DNA of 64,000 nucleotides from Letharia columbiana (GCF_014066305.1 NW_023501095.1:179001-243000); one strand, 5' to 3'; shown: positions 23,178 to 38,680, counted from the first letter of the stretch. Numbers and translations are program-made. The notes: generated from the letters alone by a model not told the origin.

Positions 23178-25335
23178 AAAAAAAAGATAAAATATAAAAA
23201 GTATATAAAAGTAGATTTAATAATTCTAGAATAAATTAATAATATCTATAATAATAATTAAAATTAAGAATTAGATATATTTAAATAAAAGATAGCTTTA
23301 TATTATTTATATAATAGTAAAGAGTAATAATTAAGATTAAAGTATTAATTTAGATAATATAACTTTTATAATAAACTTTTTATTATTATATATTAGATTA
23401 ATTATATATTAATAAAGATTTATAATTTTATCTTTTAAATATAATTATATTTAATATTTTAAGATTTTTATAATAGTTTAATACTTATTAATTAACGCGT
23501 TAATACTTTTATATTTAAACTATAATAAAGCTTATTATTAAATTCTATATCGCGCTTTTAAATAATTTAAAAAATAAAGTTTATTTAATTATTAGCGCGT
23601 ATAATAAAATTATTTTTAATACTTATATTTTATTTAGCTTCGATATTATTTATTTTCTTCTAATTTAAGCTTTTATCTTTATTTATATATATAATAATTT
23701 ACGCGAAAAGCGAAACTCTAGACTTTCTTTAAATTACGCTCGCGTATTTTTTTTATATAATATTATTAAAATATAAGTTTATTAGAATAATAATTAGAAT
23801 TAGAAGCTACTTATTATTTATCTATTATATTTTATCTAATTTTCTTAAAAGTTTATTTCTATTTTAATTACGATATATTAATATATCTATTTTTATATTT
23901 ATTATAAATTATAATATAATTAATAATTAAGATATTAACTTTCTTTACTTTTTTAATTAATTTCTTCTTAAATATAAATATATTTATTCGCTATCGCGAT
24001 CTCTTAATATTTTTATTTTAATTAAATTTATTCTTTATTTTTTATTTTAACTAGAAATTTAATTATTATCTAATTAATTTATATTAAAACTTTTTAATAT
24101 TATTATTATTATTAATATTTAATATTTATTATAATAAATTATTAGACTTAATATCTTCTACTTTAATCGCTATAAAAAGATAAATTAATAAATATATATA
24201 AAGAAATTAAAGAATTTATATAAATATTTATAAATATTAAACTATACTTAATTTTAATTAATATTTATTTTATTAAAAAGTATATTAATTCTAATAAGTA
24301 TCGAAGTTAGAAATAAAGAGAATATATATTATATACTATTTTAATTATAGAATTTAAATTAAAAGAATAATTATTTATATAAAGAAAAGAAAATAAAAAT
24401 AAAATATGCGAAAATTTTAATAAGTTATAATAGTTTTATTTTAATTAAATTAGATAAAGATAATTATTTATTAACTCGCTTTTTTAGATATCTTATTTTT
24501 TAATCTATATAAATTATAATAATAATTATAAATATTATAAAAGTAAATAAGATTATATTAGATAATAGCGCTTAATAAATATAATTCGCTTAAATTTAAA
24601 TCTTTAAAATTAAAGAGAAAGTATATTATTTATTAATATTTAAATTAAGTTAGATAATATAAAATAATCTAAATATTTAATATACGCGATAGATATCTAA
24701 GCTTTTCTTTTTTTTAAAGACTTTTTTTTTATATTAACTCTTCTTCTTATAAGACTATCTTCTTTATATATTAGACTTCTATTTAAATAATCTAATATTA
24801 TTATAATAATATTTAAAAAATAATATAGATATTAAATTATATATTTATTCTTTATTTATTAATAACTTTAAATTAATATATAAATAAACCGCGTAAAGAG
24901 CTTAATTTATATATATTTAATTTATTATTAATAGCTCTTTAAAAAAGCTAATATTATTTTAGATTACGCGAGATAATAATCTATTTAAAAGCGTTATAAT
25001 AAAGCGTTTATTAGATATTACCGCTATTTTAATAATAGATATCCTATTATTACTTTAATAAATATTATTATTATTTTAATAAGTATTATCTTTATTTTAA
25101 TAATATTAAAATATTAATAAAAATTAAATAATATATTTTTTTAATTATTTTTATTTTTATTATATATTATTAACGCGAGTTATAGCTTAAATTTTACGCG
25201 AGATTTATTATTATTAAATTTTAATTAATTTTATAATTTTAAAGCTTTTCTTTTAGCGCGTAGTTTATAAGATTTTATATTATATATATATTATATTATT
25301 TAATTATTATCTTTAAAAATTCGCTTTTAAAAGAT
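23178..25335. repeat. Unknown repeat family R, copy 2 (about 2.16 kb)
   Basis: Direct copy of 20621-22780, separated from it by about 400 bases. Similarity runs over the whole length with small indels (for example a shortened stretch near 24350-24410). Confidence 0.75.
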
Positions 25336-25749
25336 AACTTTATATTTTTATAATAAATAAGATATTAAATAGAATAATTAATAGAATTTAATTTTTTATT
25401 TACTAGCTAATAATAAGTCTTATAATTTAAATATCTAATTATATTTAAAATTATAATTATAATTATCTTTATAATTATAATTAATATAAATTAAGACTTT
25501 CTATTAATATAAAATTTTTTTTAAAAGATTTATATAAATATAATTAAAGATTAATATTTTTCTTTTAAGTATTAAACGCTTAGCGAGAAGTATTAGAAGA
25601 TTTATATCTAGATATTTAATAACTATATATTAAAATTTACTTATTTTAAATTTTAGATATAAATATCTTTATTTTTAAATAAGATAAAGAAGCTATAGAT
25701 TTAAAATCGAATATTATTAAGAGTTATCTACTATTTTCTATTATATTTT
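25336..25749. other. RIP-degraded DNA
   Basis: Nothing recognised between repeat family R and the 92 bp array. Confidence 0.4.
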
Positions 25750-26500
25750 AACTATTTATAATTATTAATATACTTATTAATAAGAAAGATATATTATTAC
25801 TATATAAATTTAATTGCGATATTAATAATAACTATAAAAATTAAAGTTATTAAATATAGAAATATTTATTAATAAGAAAGACGTATTATTATTATATGAA
25901 TTTAATCGCGATATTAATAATAATTATAAAAATTAAAGTTATCTAAATAAATAGAGATACTCGTTAATAAGAAAGATATATTATTATTATATAAATTTAA
26001 TCGCGATATTAATAATAACTATAAAAATTAAAATTATTAGATATAGAAATACTCGCTAATAAGAAAGATATATTATTATTATATAAATTTAATCGCGATA
26101 TTAATAATAATTATAGAAATTAAAATTATCAAATATAGAAATACTCGCTAATAAGAAAGATATACTATTATTATATAAATTTAATCGCGATATTAATAAT
26201 AATTATAAAAATTAAAGTTATTAAATATAGAATTAATAAAAAATATATTATTATTATATAAATTTAATCGCGATATTAATAATAATTATAAAAATTAAAG
26301 TTATTAAATATAAAAATACTCGCTAATAAGAAAGATATATTATTATTATATAAATTTAATCGCGATATTAATAGTAATTATAAGAGAATTAAAGTTATTA
26401 AATATAAAAATACTCGCTAATAAGAAAGATATATTATTATTATATAAATTTAATCGCGATATTAATAGTAATTATAAGAATTAAAGCTATCGAATATAGA
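25750..26500. repeat. 92 bp tandem array, 8 units
   Basis: TAAGAAAG starts at 25781, 25873, 25968, 26060, 26152, 26327 and 26421, with a shortened unit near 26234, giving periods of 92-95. Each unit has the order TAATAAGAAAGATATATTAT, AATTTAATCGCGATATTAA, TAATTATAAAAATTAAAG. The single TCGCGA per unit is kept in all units (one reads TTGCGA). The array is RIP-mutated. Confidence 0.85.
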
Positions 26501-29500
26501 AATATAATCTTTAATTTAATATAGATTTTAGAATAAGAAGTCTCTTTTATTAAAGTAGTAATATTTTTATAAATATATATCTATATTTAAATTAATTTAA
26601 GAAGTTTTATTTTATAAATATAAAATATATAAAGTTATTAGATTAAGTATAATAGTTAAATATTATTAATTAAGCGTAATAAATAGAATAATAATTAGAA
26701 TATCTTATTCTTAACTTAGAATAGTTTTTCTTTTATTTATTATATATTTTCTTTTTATAAAAACTATATCTAGACTTTAATAATATTATATTATTATTTA
26801 TAAATTTATATCTTATTATAATTATCTAAAAAGCTATATATCTTTTAATTATAAAGTAATTCTTTTTATATAAAATATATATAATTAAGTCGCTAGATAT
26901 TAGTTAATAATTTTTTTTATTTATAATTATTAAAAGAGAAATTATATTATTAAAATTCTTTATTAATTTTATTTTTATAATCTTTTAAAGTATATATAAT
27001 ATAGAAATTTAAATTTAAAGCGAATTAATCGATTTTAAAGTTATATAAATTAAGATCTTCTTTATTATTTAAATAAATATAATTTAAAAAATAATTAAGT
27101 TTATTAATCTTTATAGTTCGCGAATTTTCTTTAATATATAAACTTTAAAGTCTAATTAGTAATAATATAATTAATATATATAATTAATTTACTATTTAAT
27201 TTAAATATATATAATTAATATAATTATATACTTTTCTTATTTATAATTATACTTTTTAAACTTCATATATAATCTTCTAATTTTTATCTTCGCGAAGTCT
27301 TATTTTTATTTTACTTTAATAATTTAAATAAATCTAAATTAATAATTAATAAATTATTAAAAATTTTTTAAACTTTCATAATTATTAAGTTAATAACTTT
27401 AATAAATAATAATATTATATATTAATAAATTATAATTAATATTATAATTAATTATTATATTAAGAGATATAGCGCTATTAAATATATATTTACTTTATAA
27501 AAATAATATTATTAATTTAATTTAATTATAAAATATAAAGAAAATAATTTTTTTTTTTTAGATATAAATAATATTATAATAAATAAGTATATTATAATAT
27601 AAATATTATAATAATAAAAAGAATTTTTAAAAAAGAAGAGAGTAAATTAGAAAAGAATAATATTAAATATTTATTATTAAACTAACTAATATTATATAAT
27701 TAAAATCTTATTAAAATAAAATATTATTTAAAAATAAATTAAGTTTAAATATTAATTAGAAAGCTAATTAGAAAAAGAAATTAATTTTTTTTTTATTAAT
27801 ATATATCGTAGAGCTATATATAAGCGCTTTTTTTTATATTTTAAATATACTTTAAATATTTATAGCTATATATATACGCTCTCTCTTATATTTTATATAT
27901 ATTTTATATATTTTAATATTCTTTATATACGCGATATATTTATTAAAGATAATCTTATTAATTTAATTAATTTCTATTTAATTTTATATTTATTAATTAT
28001 AAAAAAAGCTCTTTATTTTAATATTATAATTTTATTAATTTATTATTCTTAAACGTTAAGCCGTTTATAGCTTACGATTAATTTACTTATTTTCTTCTCT
28101 TCTTCTACTTTAAAAATAAAAGAAGATATTATTTCTTTTTTATCTTTATCTATAATAAATTAATTATTATTTTTATAAGATTAAAGATATTAATTTAAAG
28201 ATAAGATCGTTTAATTAAAAGCGAAGAATATAATATTTTAATATTTTAACGCTTAAGTAAAAGATATTATAATATTATTTAAATAAAAGAGAGTTATATT
28301 AATAAAAAAGATTTCGAGATTTAAAAATAATCTTAATATAATAAAAGATTTAATTTTTATATATAAAAGATTTAAATAATAATTAATTTAATTAATTAAA
28401 TTATTAAAGTATTTAAACTAGATTTTAATTTTATATTAATATCTAATAGAATTTATTTAATAATTTTAAAATATTAATATATACTTTTATTAATATAGCT
28501 AATAATTAGAATATTAATTAAAAAAATATAATTTTTAATTTTAATATTTAAAATAATATAATAATAAATAAATATTAATATTAAAGTAAATTAAATATAT
28601 ATTATATTAAATAGAAAAGCGTTAATAGCTAAGCTAATTAGAGTTTTAAATTAATAAAATTAAATATTAATTCTATATTAATATTATTATATATTTTTAA
28701 ATATATAATTATTAATTATAATATTAATTAGAAAGAATTAATTTTTAATTTAAAATATTAAAAATAATATAGCGATATATTATTAATAATATAACGATAT
28801 AAGTTTCTATTATAGCGAGAAGATAGAATTTATATATTAAATATTAATCTTATTTTATTTCTAATATTTTATTTATTTATATATCTCTTTTAATTTCTCT
28901 TTAAATATCTTAATTTTAAGATATTAATTAAATCTTTATTTAGTATAAGCTCGACTTTCTTAATTAATAATACTTAATATAAGATATTAATAAATATATT
29001 TTAATATAAAAATAATAATAAATCTTACTTTCTTTTTAATATTAATAATAAAAAATAATAAATATAATAATAAATAAAGATAATATAGATTATATAGAAT
29101 TAGTTTAAATCTAATAGCGATTATTAGCTTATCTATTAAGGCTTAGAAATTAGAAAATTTTAGAAATAAATATAATTTAATAAATATACGCTTATCGATT
29201 TTAAAAAGCTATATATTATTTATTATTATTATAATAAGATTCTAATTTATTTATTTATAGATTATAAAATAAGTAATATAATAAGTATATATTAAGTTTA
29301 AGAAATATATTAAGAAATCTAATTTAAGTAATTTATAATAAATAAATCTAATTAATAATTATAAAAATTAGATATATTTCTAAATTAGATAATATAAATT
29401 ATTAATAAATAAAATAATAAATAGAATATCTAATTTACTATTTACTTTAGAAAAGATAATATTAAAATTCTCTTATAATATTAGAAAGTTAAAAGTTTAT

Positions 29501-32452
29501 ACGCGAAGACTTTTTAAAATAATTTTATCGCTAAATTATAAATATTAATATTTTATTTATAATTATTAATAATTCTAAAATATTATAACTCTTATACTAT
29601 CTCGATTTTAATATATAATTAAAATTAATATTTATTATAAAGAATTAATTAATAAAAAAAGCTATAGAGTTAGAGATAAAATTATTAAAGAATTTATTAA
29701 TTAATAATATTAAAGTCTCTCTAATTTTAAATTATTAATTATTTTATAATTATTAATTATTTATAATAATTTTAATTTTTTTTATTAATATTAATTAATA
29801 ATAATATAAGATTTTTATAGATTTTAAATATATCGAAGATAAATATATTAGCTAGAAACTTATAAGTATTATTAATTTAATTCTTATAAAATATAAGATT
29901 TAATTTTATATATTTAAATTTATAATTAATAACGTTAATAATAATAATATACTCTTTAATAATTTAATTATTTATCTTTTTATTTTTATAATAAAAGATT
30001 TACTTAATATTAAAGAATTTAAGTTTTTAAATTATTTATAATATATTTTTTATATAGTATATATTATTTAATTAGTCTTAAAAGAATTTTTAAATAATAT
30101 TAGAATTATTTTAATAAATAAGAAATTTTAAAGAAATTAGAGATAATAAAGAAGATAAGAATTAAGTTTAAATAAATATAATTAATCTATTAATAACTCT
30201 AATAAAAATATAATATTTCTTATTATTATTCTAATTATTATATTATTAATTATATTAAAATTTAAAAAATTATTATATATATTAATATTAGCGATTAATA
30301 TAAAAAGATCTTTTTTATATTATAAATTAAATAACTTTAAAATAAAAATATTTTAATATTAGATAAATATTAATTTTCTAAAAAAAAAGTAATATTATTA
30401 AAAACGCTCTTTTAAACTTTTTTAGAATATTAAGACTTATTAAAATTTAATTTATTAGATATTAATTCGCGCTCTACTTCTTTATATTAATATTATATAC
30501 TTTTTAAAAAATAGATTAACTATTTATTTAAGATTAAGTAATAAAAAATAATTATAAATAAAAATTATAATCTAAATATCTAAATAATTTTTAATTAATT
30601 TCTAATAGATTTAATATTTAATTTAATTTATTAGATTTTTTTATAAATTTATAAAGTTAATAAATAGAGAAAAGAAGATTATAATTTATTATATTTTTAA
30701 CGTTTATAATTATCTATTTAATTATATAGATAAAAAGCTCTAAAAATTAAGAAGAAAGAGAGTTTCTTAAAAAAAAGAACTTTTAAAGCTTTTAAGACGA
30801 CTTATAAGAAATTAATTATCTATTATAATTAAATTTAATTAAATTTAAACTATTTATATAAATAAATTATACTTTTATATTTAAATTATAATAATATAAA
30901 ATTAAAGAAATTAAATTAAAAGATTAATATTAAAAAGAAATTATAAATAAAGATCTATTAAAAAGCGCTTAAAAGAATATTTTAAAATTATTAAAATATT
31001 AATATAAGTAATTAATTATAAAGAGTTAAGCGAATAAATTAATTAAATAAAAATATACTTAATTAAATAATAAAATTTAAGATTAAAAATTTAGATAATA
31101 AGAATAAATATAATTAGCTTTAATAATATAGAAGAAATAATAAGTCTTCTAATTATTATTCTAATTATAATCTTACTTTTAATCTTTATAAAGCTTCTTT
31201 TAATAATTTAGCGAATCTTTTAATTTTAGAGTAATAAAAGAAATTAAAATTTAAATATATTATAATTACTTAAATAGTTTATAATATTCTTTATTCTTTT
31301 ATAAGAACTATTATATATAAGCGATATTTTTTAATAATTAAAAGATATTATAATATTTAAAAGTATTATTTATTAGCGATATTTTATATTTTAATAATAA
31401 TTCTTTATATAAAATATTAAGAAAATAAGTTTAAATAAATTAAATTTAATTTTAAAGAAGATCTTAATATATTAGATTAGATTAAAAGAGCTAATAATAC
31501 TTTATATAAAAATTTAATTAATATTTATAATAATTATATTAATAAAGATAATAAGCTTATAAAAAGTATTTTAATAAGTTTAATATTTATAAATTTATTA
31601 AGATATATTATTAATACTTTATAATATATAAAGAAATAATTAATAAATTTATAATTAGAGAGAGTTAATAATAATAGATTTAATCTTAATAAAGAGATTT
31701 AAAATAATTTAAAAAGCGAATTTATTTATAAATAATTAATAAGTTTAATTAGATAAAGATAGATTTAAAATATTTAAAAGAATTATAATAAAGTAGAATA
31801 GAAGAGTAATAAAGAATTTAAGAGAAGAATAAATATAAAGTTTATTAAGCTTATTTAACGCGTTAAGATAAATATATAAATAAAGATAATTATAGAATTT
31901 TATTCTTATAATATTTAAAGATTTAAAATTTAGAATATTCTTTTATATTATAATTTTAAGAAGAAGAATAGAGACGCTTATAGTTTTAATTATTATTCTA
32001 ATTATTACTATTAATAAGAAGATAAATAGCTATATTAAATTACTCTTTATATTTTCTCTCTCTTAATAAAGAAGAATAAATATATTCTATATATCTTAGT
32101 CGAATTATTCTATAAATATAGAAATCTTAATCGAGATATTTTATATATATATTATTTTATAATATAATATTATAAATATATTATATCGTAGAATATCTCG
32201 TTAAGATCTCGAATTTATATTAGAAAAATAAAATAATATTCGACTCTATTTATATTATATTCGAGTACGATATAATATTACTTAATATAAAATATTTTAT
32301 AAAATATATTATATCTTTTCGACTAGTAATTATATAAGTAATACTTTTAAATAAATATATATAAATATCTAAAAAATTAATCTATTTTATAATTTATTAA
32401 TATTAAAATTAAATTTTATTATTAATCTAATATATTTATAAAATTTAATTAA
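26501..32452. other. RIP-degraded repeat DNA, unclassified
   Basis: About 6 kb with no gene and no motif I can assign. A plus-strand stretch at 31400-31900 has a coding-like rhythm (WIKRANNTLYKNLINIYNN after reading one stop as Trp) and may be a retroelement gag, but this is weak. The segment at about 32095-32180 is the inverse of 20155-20245. Confidence 0.4.
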
Positions 32453-32851
32453 TTAATCTCGAATAATACTAATAGACTCGTAGTAACTTAAATAAGAGTA
32501 TTCGAACTATAAAACTCTCTAATACTCCTTAATAATTCTTTTTAAGAATTATAATAATATAATAATACGACCTTTTAAAAATAATAACGAATCTCGCTTT
32601 CTAATCTCTATTAAATGTTTTATAAATATAGATATAATCTTAATAAGATTCTTTCGCTCTATAAATCTAGATATCGATTAAGAGAAATAATAAGATATCT
32701 AAGTAGATAATAGAATAGTATAACTATTATAGAAAAATAAAAAGATCTATAACTACTACTTAATATTAAATAATCTAAAAAACCTTAATAATAAGATATT
32801 AAATCGAAATATACGAAGAGAGATAATTCGATCTTAGATATATAATAATAT
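32453..32851. repeat. LTR-like repeat C, left copy (about 400 bp)
   Basis: It begins TTAATCTCGAATAATACTAA and matches a second copy that is split: 35980-36014 then 43143-about 43510. The joined second copy has about the same length (403). Two equal direct repeats 3.1 kb apart fit the LTRs of one element whose right LTR was later hit by Gypsy copy B. Confidence 0.65.
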
Positions 32852-35800
32852 TAAGAATAAGAATAATAGTATTAAAAATATAGATAACGCGAATATATAG
32901 ATAGCTTAGATATCGCTTATTCGATTTCGATACTACTACTATATTTAGTATTTAAATTAAATAAATAATATATTCGAGTTAACTAATAGTAATAATAGAT
33001 TTAATATTTAACTTTTACTAAATATCTATAATTCTTTTAACTATAATTCTTAATTATTAATATAATCTCTAATTTAGTTTCTAAATAATATAAATTATAA
33101 TTAAATATTCGAGTTAAATAAACGATTCGAATAATCGATAGACTATTAAATCGAAGTCGAATAGTTAATTATCGCGCTAGTTATTAACGCCTATAATATT
33201 ATATTCTACTATTTTCCCTTTATAATTTATTATTTAATATTTACTTTATAAACTTTATACTATAAATAATATTTAATAAAACCTCTATCGAAGTTATTCT
33301 TAATTTTAATATCGAGTTTTATTTAATATAAATCTTTTATCTTAATTTTTAAGACTAGCTTTCGATTTAAATAGATTATTAATAATATATTATATTCTTC
33401 TTTTAAACTTTATTTACTACTAAAGTAAACTATTAAATAAATCTCTATTTATAAAAAAGATTAAATTATCTATTAAAGTACTCTAGCCTTAACTCTAACT
33501 CTTAATATTCTTCTTTTTATATCTTTCTTTTACTATACTTCGTATAAGATAATTCTTAAAAAATCTCGAAGTTCTTAATCTCTTTCGAATTTACTAATAT
33601 CTTATCTTAATCTAAATCTATTAAAACTTCACTTTCTCTCTATTCTATTATCGCTTCGCCTTCGATCTTATTATCTAATTTACTTAATATCTATAAAGAA
33701 AATAAGATAAATTTTCAACTTATTAATATTAGCTCGAACGAGAATAACTCTTAATTATAAATTTATTATTATTCTTTATAAAAGAAGTTCGTTAATAATT
33801 TAATAGATAACGTCGTTATACTTAAAACTTATAAGAGTAATAACGCGCTTTTATTATAAGAGAAAAGATATTTAATAATAGAAGATATTATATTAATAAA
33901 GCTCTTAATTAAATAAGATTATATCTTTCGATTAGCTAACTCTTACGATATTAAAATTAATAAAATTATAAATTAAAGAAAGATATAGAATAATATAAAG
34001 ATTAACGATAGAGATTTAATATTAGAGTATATATTCGAGTATTATTAATTATTTACTCTCTATACTAATTAATCTAATAGAAAAATTAAGTTTAATAAGA
34101 AAGGGAGGTTATAATAATTAAATTAAACTTAGAAGATTATAAAGTAAGTTTTATAATTTAATTATAGTAATAGAAATATCGAAAATACTCGTATTTTTAA
34201 AAGCTTAGAGTATATCTTAAATTCGTAAAAAATCTTAATATCTATTATTTTAAAAATTTATTAGCTATATAATTTAATATAAAGATATCTTTAGATAAAT
34301 CTTTATAATAAAATAATTAATATAAATAAACTTAGCTTCGATAAGATAAATATATCTAATTCTTTTATCTAACTTACTAATATAAATATTTTTTTAGACT
34401 TTAATACTATTAATAAATTAAATATTTAAATAATAACTTACTCTATAATTTAATATTCTTAAAAAATACTAGAATATTACTATTATCGAAGTCTTTAAGA
34501 AGTCTCCCTTCGTGAGTAAATATATTATATTAAGATTTATTCGAAAGAATTAATAATCTTAATATTCTTCAATTAAGATACTTAATATTATATATCTATA
34601 TAAAAATAAAATTAACTATATAGCTTAAATAATATTTAAATCGAGATTCTTCTTAATAATTATTCTAATTAAAATTTTTATAAACTAATTTATTAAAATT
34701 ATTAAACTAATAAATCTCGAAGACTATAATATAATATAACTTCGCGTCTTTTATATATATAAATTAATTCGATATTATAATATTAGTTCGAAGTCTTTAA
34801 TCTCTATAAATATTAAATTACTTAAATATATAATTAATAATAAAGCTTAATCTAGATAAGAGAGGTTTTTAATCTTAATAATATTTAAATTCTATAAGAA
34901 TTATATTTAAGTTAAAATAAAGAGCTTATTTATATATAACTTCGCTATTAAATAGATTTATATCGACGAGTACTATAATATAAAATTAAATATCTTTTTA
35001 ATATTTATATTAATTATCGTCTATAAGATAGAGTAATCTAGAATTATTATCGAAGATCTCGCTTATATATAAAATCTAAATAAGAAGAAATAAGTATATT
35101 ATAATAGAATAGCGAAGGAGTTTAAGTATTATCTATTATTCATTTATAGATATTTAATTATATTATAAATTATATTCTTTACTAACGTAGCGACGATAAT
35201 TCTATTAATTAAGTAATCGTAATAAAAGATAAATATCGTTTTATCTAAGATAATAGAAAAGAAATATTATAATATTAAAAAGCGTATAGAGAATATAAAG
35301 TTTTATCTACGCGCTTTATCGAATAAGAAGTTAAAGAGAAATATTAATAAAATATAGATAATTCTAGATAAGCTAATAATTAAATAAATAATAAAATCGA
35401 GAATTATTAATAGCGACGCTTTACTTATAAAGCTTTTATCTTATAAAATAAAAAAGATTATCTATTTATTAAGCGATAATTAGAGAAAAATTCTTTAAGA
35501 TATTAATTAGATTATTTAAGATTAAATTAAAGTTAAATATTTTATATAATATAATAAGACTTAGAGCTAAAAATATAACTTATCTAAATTTATATATAAG
35601 TTATATTTTAATAAGACTTATAAACTACGCGTTATAATTATTATTTCTAATATTCTTAAATTCTTTAAAATATATTAACTAAAGCTAATCGATATTAAAT
35701 ATTATAATAATAAGAATTATTATAAGTTTAAATAATAGCGACTAGTCTTTTAAGCTAGATAGTATAAAGAAGAAATAACTATAGTATTTATAAGATAGTA

Positions 35801-35979
35801 TATATAATTACTATCTATATAATTTAATAAAAATATACTTTTAAACTTATCGCATTAAAATAGCTAATTAATACTCTTAATAAAAATATCTATAAACGTT
35901 TTAAAAAGCTAATAATATTTATAAGTTTTCTCGTAATTAGTCTAATTATCGCTCTAATATAGTCTTCTTCTCTACTCTA
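32852..35979. other. Internal part of LTR-type element C, class unknown
   Basis: 3.1 kb between the two copies of repeat C. It is RIP-mutated, with no recognisable gag, reverse transcriptase or integrase motif on either strand in my reading. It may be a non-autonomous LTR element. Confidence 0.4.
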
Positions 35980-36014
35980 TTAATCTCGAATAATATTAAT
36001 AAACTCGTAGTAAT
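35980..36014. repeat. LTR-like repeat C, right copy, first part
   Basis: TTAATCTCGAATAATATTAA to GTAAT; continues at 43143 after Gypsy copy B. The last five bases GTAAT (36010-36014) correspond to GTAAC in the intact left copy and are the target duplication of the Gypsy insertion. Confidence 0.7.
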
Positions 36015-36289
36015 TATTAAATCTAATACGTTATAAACCTTAACGCTACTTATATTAAGACGTCGACATCGTATATATTACGTTAGAGTTCCTTTTAGAG
36101 TTTAATTTTAATAATATATCTTATATATCTAGAGGCTTAACGAATATAGGTTTACTTTATATACTTCGAAGTTTTAATATTTCTTAGAGATTAGTTCTAT
36201 TATTAAATATACTATTAAATCTTATAATAATATTATATCTTTTATAGTTTATATTCGCTAGCTAATTATTAATAAACTATACTTTTATA
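36015..36289 (+). repeat. 5' LTR of Gypsy copy B
   Basis: 275 bases, TATTAAATCTAATACG to ACTTTTATA; the same length as its partner. Confidence 0.9.
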
Positions 36290-38029
36290 ATTCTAATCTC
36301 TCTATCTTTTAAAGAAAAAGATCTATTATTATTACGATATCGAGTTTATCTCTAAATTATATAATAAAAAATAAAGATAATATCGAGAGCCGCTATAGCG
36401 TCGATAATAAGTTCGAGAATTTTTTATTAATAGAAGATCTTACTATAAAATAACGTCTTATAGTTATTAGAGTCGAAAGTCGTTATTTAAAATAAGAATA
36501 AGAATTAGCTATATTAGGAGGCTTATAATCGCGAGCTTTATAACGCTAACTTATCGTCTATAATTAGCGAAAATCTATTTATATTAATTATTATCGCGTC
36601 TCTAGCGAATATATTAATTAAAATAAAAATACTTCGCTTTAAAAGAATATATTCTTATAAGAGTATTAATAAGAGAGAGTATTTACGCTAGTTCCGCGAA
36701 GTCGAAATTAAATTTCTTATAAGTTCTAAGTATTTTATTATTAATTAATTAAGAATTATTTATTATATATAATTCTTAGAAGATAATCTTAATACTTAAT
36801 AATATAAATACTATTAAATCTATAATCTAGAGAATATAACTTTCGAATTTTTTAAATAGTTTCTACTTAATTTAATAGTAGATTTAATAAATCGTTATCT
36901 TCTTATATATAAAAAGTGAGAGAAGATTAAATAACGCTTCGATTAGAAGATATTTATTTTTAAGACTTATCTAAAGAAGCTAGAGATTTATATAACTTTA
37001 TTTTCTAAGAAATATTAAATTAATTTCTTTTTAGCTAAGCTTAAATTAAAGTTTAAAAATAAGATTCTAAATACTAATAGTATATTAAAATAATAAGAAA
37101 AAATTCTTATTTAGGCTATTATATAGGAAAAGATTTTAAAAATATATATACTTCGATAATAATTTCTATTTGAAATCTTCGAGAGGGTTCGCTAAAAATA
37201 AGCCTCTAAAGAATCGAATTTCGAAGTCTAAATTAATTTTAAACGACGGCGCTTATATAGTATATATCTAAGATAATAATATAAAGTATAAAGTCGAATT
37301 CTTTAATTCTAATTATAAGAAGAATAGTTACTTTTATTATAGAAAATAGAATTATTAAATATCTAAGTATTTAGATCTTAATAAATTATCTATAATCTAT
37401 ATCGATATAGTATTAATAAAAAAAGATTCGATCTTATAATCGCCTTAAAAGCGAGATAAGAATAACGATTAATAGAGATAATTTCTTTTATTTTTATAAA
37501 GAAGTAGATAAAGCTTTAAAGTAAATAGAGATAACTCGTTACTCTATTTAATACTAAAGCGTATATTAATTTAATTTCATAAAAATTTATAATTTAATAG
37601 AATTTAAAATCTTATAATATTATCTTATTGTAATTAAAAGCGTTAAGCGATTAAAGTATATATTATTATAGCGTATATTAGTTAAACTACTAATTAATAT
37701 ATAATTAAGATTAAAATAAAAAGTATAATATACTCTTCTATATTATTAATTAAAAAGGCTTTAATATTATATTAAATATATCTAAATTAAATTAATTATA
37801 AGTATTACTAAATCTAGCGATAAAGTAATAGCGATTTAAAATTAACGCTAATAAATTATAAATTAAAGAATTAGCTAAATTTACTCGAATTATTAAATAA
37901 AAGCTAAATATATTTATAATTATATACGCTATAATAACGCGTAACGAATCGAAAAATAAATATAGTCTAAAACTCTCTTAGAAGTTTTAGAGTTTAATAA
38001 TATTTTTTCTAATAAAAAAGTAGAAATCT

Positions 38030-38680
38030 TATTTACACTTAAGTAGAGAGATTATATTATTAAGATTAAAAGCGATAAAAAGCCGCTATATAACTTCTTA
38101 TATAATCTATCTTAAATAAAATTAACGAAGCTATAGCGCTATTTAAAGAATTTCCTTTAAAAAAATTAGATTTATTATTTAACTTTCTTAGTTAAAGTAT
38201 TAATTCTTTTTATTTCTAAAAAGAATAAGAGACTTTATTTTTATATTAATTATCGAGGCCTAAACGTAATAACTATTAAAAATCGATACTCGCTATTTCT
38301 AATTATTAAGACTCTAGATCGCTTATATAACGTTAAAGTCTTTATAAAGCTAAATCTTAAGAATATCTATTATTAGATTTAGATTAAAGAAGATAATAAG
38401 TAGAAAATAGTATTTCGTAATCGCTACGACTACTTCGAATATTTAATTATATCTTTTAAACTCGTTAATATATTAATAACTTTTTAAGTATATATTAATA
38501 GAGTTTTTATAAGTCTAATAAATATAATATACGTAATATATTTAGATAATATTCTAATTTATAGTATTAATTTAGTAAAGTATTAACGATATATTAAGTA
38601 AGTATTTAAGCGTTTATATTAATTTTAATTATATACTAATTTAAAGAAGTATTAATTCTATATTAAATAAGTTAAGTTTC
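38030..38680 (+). pseudogene. Gypsy copy B reverse transcriptase relic
   Basis: The same blocks as in copy A: INYRGLN, IKNRYSL, KVFIKLNLKNIYY, YFEYLIISF, and YLDNILIY at 38539-38562, with Asn in place of the second catalytic Asp. Both copies share this change, so it is either a recurrent RIP site or was present before duplication. Confidence 0.88.

Noticed and set aside
25750..26500. Possible CRISPR-like array
   Set aside because: Units are contiguous 92 bp tandem repeats without unique spacers, in eukaryotic RIP-mutated DNA.
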